This document shows, piece by piece, positions 62,166 through 64,000 of a DNA stretch of 64,000 bases. The notes beneath the pieces were generated by a model. That model was not told the DNA's origin and searched no databases. It saw only the letters and a program-made list of their open reading frames with translations. The position numbers were made by a program, and so were the translations under genes. This stretch comes from Streptomyces sp. SKN60. GTDB taxonomy: Bacteria; Actinomycetota; Actinomycetes; Streptomycetales; Streptomycetaceae. How positions within the stretch are numbered: position 1 is the stretch's first letter; each line of letters opens with the position of its first letter. The DNA lies in NCBI RefSeq assembly GCF_026236535.1, contig NZ_JAHTMW010000026.1, forward strand, positions 1 to 64,000. The letters run 5' to 3'.

Positions 62166-64000
62166 TCAGATGCCGCTGCCAGTCTTCTTCGGTCTCAGCT
62201 GCTCGGCAATTTCGTTGCGGGTCGCCACGCCGAGTTTCTTGTAGACACGCTGAAGGTGGTTGTCCACTGTGCGCACGGACAGCACGAGCTGCTCGGCAAT
62301 GTCTTTACTCGACGCTCCGCCGGCCGCAAGCAGAGCCACTTCCCGTTCCCGCGTGGTGAGTGGGATGGCAGCCTGGGCGTTGGACAGGAGCGGAGTGCGC
62401 GCCCCGGGGCAGTGCCTGATGGCCTCTGTGGCCTTCCGGGTAGCAGCAGTGGCGCGGCGTGTTTCGCCGGCTCGTCGCCACCCGGTTGCGGCTGCGGTGG
62501 CCGCTTCTGCCGCGAGAAGGTCCGCCCCGATGCTTTGGAGAGTGTCGGCAGCCTCGAGTAGCTGGTGTGGATCGTCAGCGGCCAGGGCCGTGGCAAAACG
62601 GGCGCGCGCAGGGGCAAGAGTGCCGTCGCACTGCTCGGCGAGTGCGGTGAGCCGCTCGGTTGCCTCACGGGGTGCGCCTAGACGGGCGATATCGGTGAGC
62701 AACAGTGCTTCTGAGGTCAGGTGGCCGGTCCTGCGGGCGGATTCGACTCCTTCCAGAAGCACGGCGCGTGCTTGGGCGAGCCGGCCGCACGAGGCATGCA
62801 GCCATGCCTCGCCGAGCCTGTCCTCGCCTGCCAGGTACCCGGTAGCCGGGACGTCCTCCAGTTCTGCCACGGCGGCCTGGGCAGCCTGAGTGTCGCCGAG
62901 CACGGCGGCCGACGCTGCGAGACCGGAGAGGATCAGGCGCAGCGCACCGATGTAGTGCTGTGCGCGGGCCATCACGGCGGCTTCGGCGTAACACCGACGG
63001 GCCGCTATCGGGTGTCCGGCGAGCCATTCGACGCGTGCCAAGTGGAAGGCCACCCACACACCGGGCGCGGTGGAGCGTGAAGTGACCAGTTCGGCCAGGG
63101 CCTGCTCTCCGGTCCGTCGGGCCTCGGGCAGCTTCCCTGATTCGGCAAGCGCGACGATCAGGGGGGAGATCTGGGAGGCAGGGTGGGGAATCAGCGATTC
63201 CCCGGCCGTGTGCAGGTGTGCGGCGTAGACGTGCCCGGCCCATTGGACTGCTTCCTCGGTTCGGCCGCGCTGCGCCAGCCCAAGCGATTTGATCATGGCA
63301 GCCAGGAGCCAGGTATTGATGTCGGCTGCCTGGTGGACATCCTCTTCCAAGTCCTTCAGCAGTTCGAGACCGCGGACCGGCTCGCCGGAGACCGTTCTGA
63401 TGATGCCCTCTCCGAGTTTCAGCAGTCGCTGCCCTGTGGCGCTGGCCACGTGGGACCGGGCAGCTTCGTTGAACTCCAGGGCTTGGTTGGTGCGGGCTGC
63501 GTCCGCGAACAGTTTCAGGTTCCGCGGAATCGCGGCGGCAAGCTGCTCATGCTCATCGGTGGCCTGTGCGTCGACCTCTGCCAGCACCGTCTCCACTTGA
63601 TCGAATCTGCCCAGTTCGATGAGGGCCGCGGCTTGAAGGAGCCGCGATTGACGCGTGTGTCTGTCGTCCGGTACTGCCGTCAGCAGGTTGATGGCCTGCT
63701 GGTTGTCGTGCGAATGCCTGGCCAGGGCGGCTGCTTTGATCAGCAGCTGGGGGTCCGCTGTGCCGGTGGCGGTCAGACGCCAGGAGGCGACTCGAAGCGG
63801 GTCTTCGCGCCGGCGGCCCCCGCGCGCCTCGGTGCGCTGGACCTGCTCGAGCAGCATCTGGCGTCGGCGTTCGGAAGGGATGGCCGCGCGCAGGACCTCG
63901 CCGTAGAGAGGGTGTGCCAGGGTGACCCAGTTGCGTCGGCCGTCCAGGAAGGTACGAATCAGGCCGGCTTCCTCCATATCCACCATTGCTGATTCGTCGA
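62166..64000 (-). CDS. LuxR-family LAL regulator, 5' part beyond the window
   Basis: At least 611 codons, open to the window edge. It is paralogous to 56471-59131 along the whole visible length: LTATGTADPQLLIKAAALAR HSHDNQQAINLL, LAGEDRLGEAWLHASCGRLA and the LuxR HTH ITTREREV-like segment IPLTTREREVALLAAGGASS KDIAEQLVLSVRTVDNHLQRVYKKLGV. The ATPase domain is expected beyond 64000. The two copies differ at many positions, so the duplication is old. Confidence 0.9.
   Translation of the reverse strand, partial: DESAMVDMEEAGLIRTFLDGRRNWVTLAHPLYGEVLRAAIPSERRRQMLLEQVQRTEARGGRRREDPLRVASWRLTATGTADPQLLIKAAALARHSHDNQQAINLLTAVPDDRHTRQSRLLQAAALIELGRFDQVETVLAEVDAQATDEHEQLAAAIPRNLKLFADAARTNQALEFNEAARSHVASATGQRLLKLGEGIIRTVSGEPVRGLELLKDLEEDVHQAADINTWLLAAMIKSLGLAQRGRTEEAVQWAGHVYAAHLHTAGESLIPHPASQISPLIVALAESGKLPEARRTGEQALAELVTSRSTAPGVWVAFHLARVEWLAGHPIAARRCYAEAAVMARAQHYIGALRLILSGLAASAAVLGDTQAAQAAVAELEDVPATGYLAGEDRLGEAWLHASCGRLAQARAVLLEGVESARRTGHLTSEALLLTDIARLGAPREATERLTALAEQCDGTLAPARARFATALAADDPHQLLEAADTLQSIGADLLAAEAATAAATGWRRAGETRRATAATRKATEAIRHCPGARTPLLSNAQAAIPLTTREREVALLAAGGASSKDIAEQLVLSVRTVDNHLQRVYKKLGVATRNEIAEQLRPKKTGSGI

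Noticed and set aside
1..64000. CRISPR array, tRNA or rRNA genes
   Set aside because: No regularly spaced direct repeats and no tRNA-like cloverleaf or rRNA signature were noticed on reading either strand.

Overview
The window is high-GC actinomycete DNA and almost certainly Streptomyces. The clues are two WhiB-like (Wbl) proteins, large LuxR-type (LAL) regulators, ECF sigma factors with membrane-anchored partners of the CU044_5270 type, a membrane Ser/Thr kinase, GTG and TTG starts, and many tightly overlapping stop/start codons. It reads like a chromosome arm or large plasmid: about a dozen decayed insertion sequences (IS3, IS5, IS21, IS256, IS630, ISL3 and ISAs1 types) are scattered among accessory operons. 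No tRNA, rRNA or CRISPR array was seen.

Layout. 0.1-5 kb: a SnoaL-like protein, a UvrD-type helicase, a DUF6083-like protein, and a divergent XRE regulator/Cys-rich protein pair around a perfect 18-bp inverted repeat. 5-9.1 kb: IS graveyard that includes a WhiB-like gene fused in frame to a transposase fragment. 9.2-15.3 kb: a STAS protein, a frameshifted membrane Ser/Thr kinase with a membrane partner, and a secreted protein. 16.3-18.4 kb: a second WhiB-like gene and more IS debris. 18.7-21.8 kb: an export-linked GMC oxidoreductase operon. 22-26.3 kb: two paralogous ECF sigma/anti-sigma-like pairs with a GNAT gene between them. 26.7-31.9 kb: a GntR regulator, a protein combining a cholesterol-oxidase-type accessory domain with a lipocalin-like domain, a second GMC oxidoreductase, and a convergent two-domain FKBP lipoprotein. 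32.7-33.7 kb: a Rieske lipoprotein and an AICE/plasmid-type small protein. 35.2-43.5 kb: a compact NRPS-PKS line (C; A-PCP; KS-AT-cMT-ACP; type II thioesterase) flanked by IS5-type sequence. 44.7-46.9 kb: a low-GC lipoprotein, a degenerate stretch and strong hairpins. 47-54.2 kb: one 2418-aa SpvB/RHS polymorphic toxin with a papain-fold C-terminus. 54.3-56.3 kb: a second FKBP lipoprotein and the second copy of an IS5-type element. 56.5-64 kb: two paralogous LAL regulators around an MFS exporter and a DUF998 membrane protein; the last regulator runs off the window.

The most unusual signal is regulatory. A 17-bp interrupted palindrome, consensus TGAGTA-N5-TACTCA, recurs upstream of both WhiB-like genes, both GMC oxidoreductase operons, the Rieske gene, the kinase, a DUF3558-like lipoprotein and an FKBP lipoprotein. 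Weaker versions precede the other FKBP gene, a secreted protein and the DUF998 gene. It links otherwise unrelated exported or membrane-associated genes into what looks like one regulon. All functional calls come from reading the translated sequence by eye; no database search was run.
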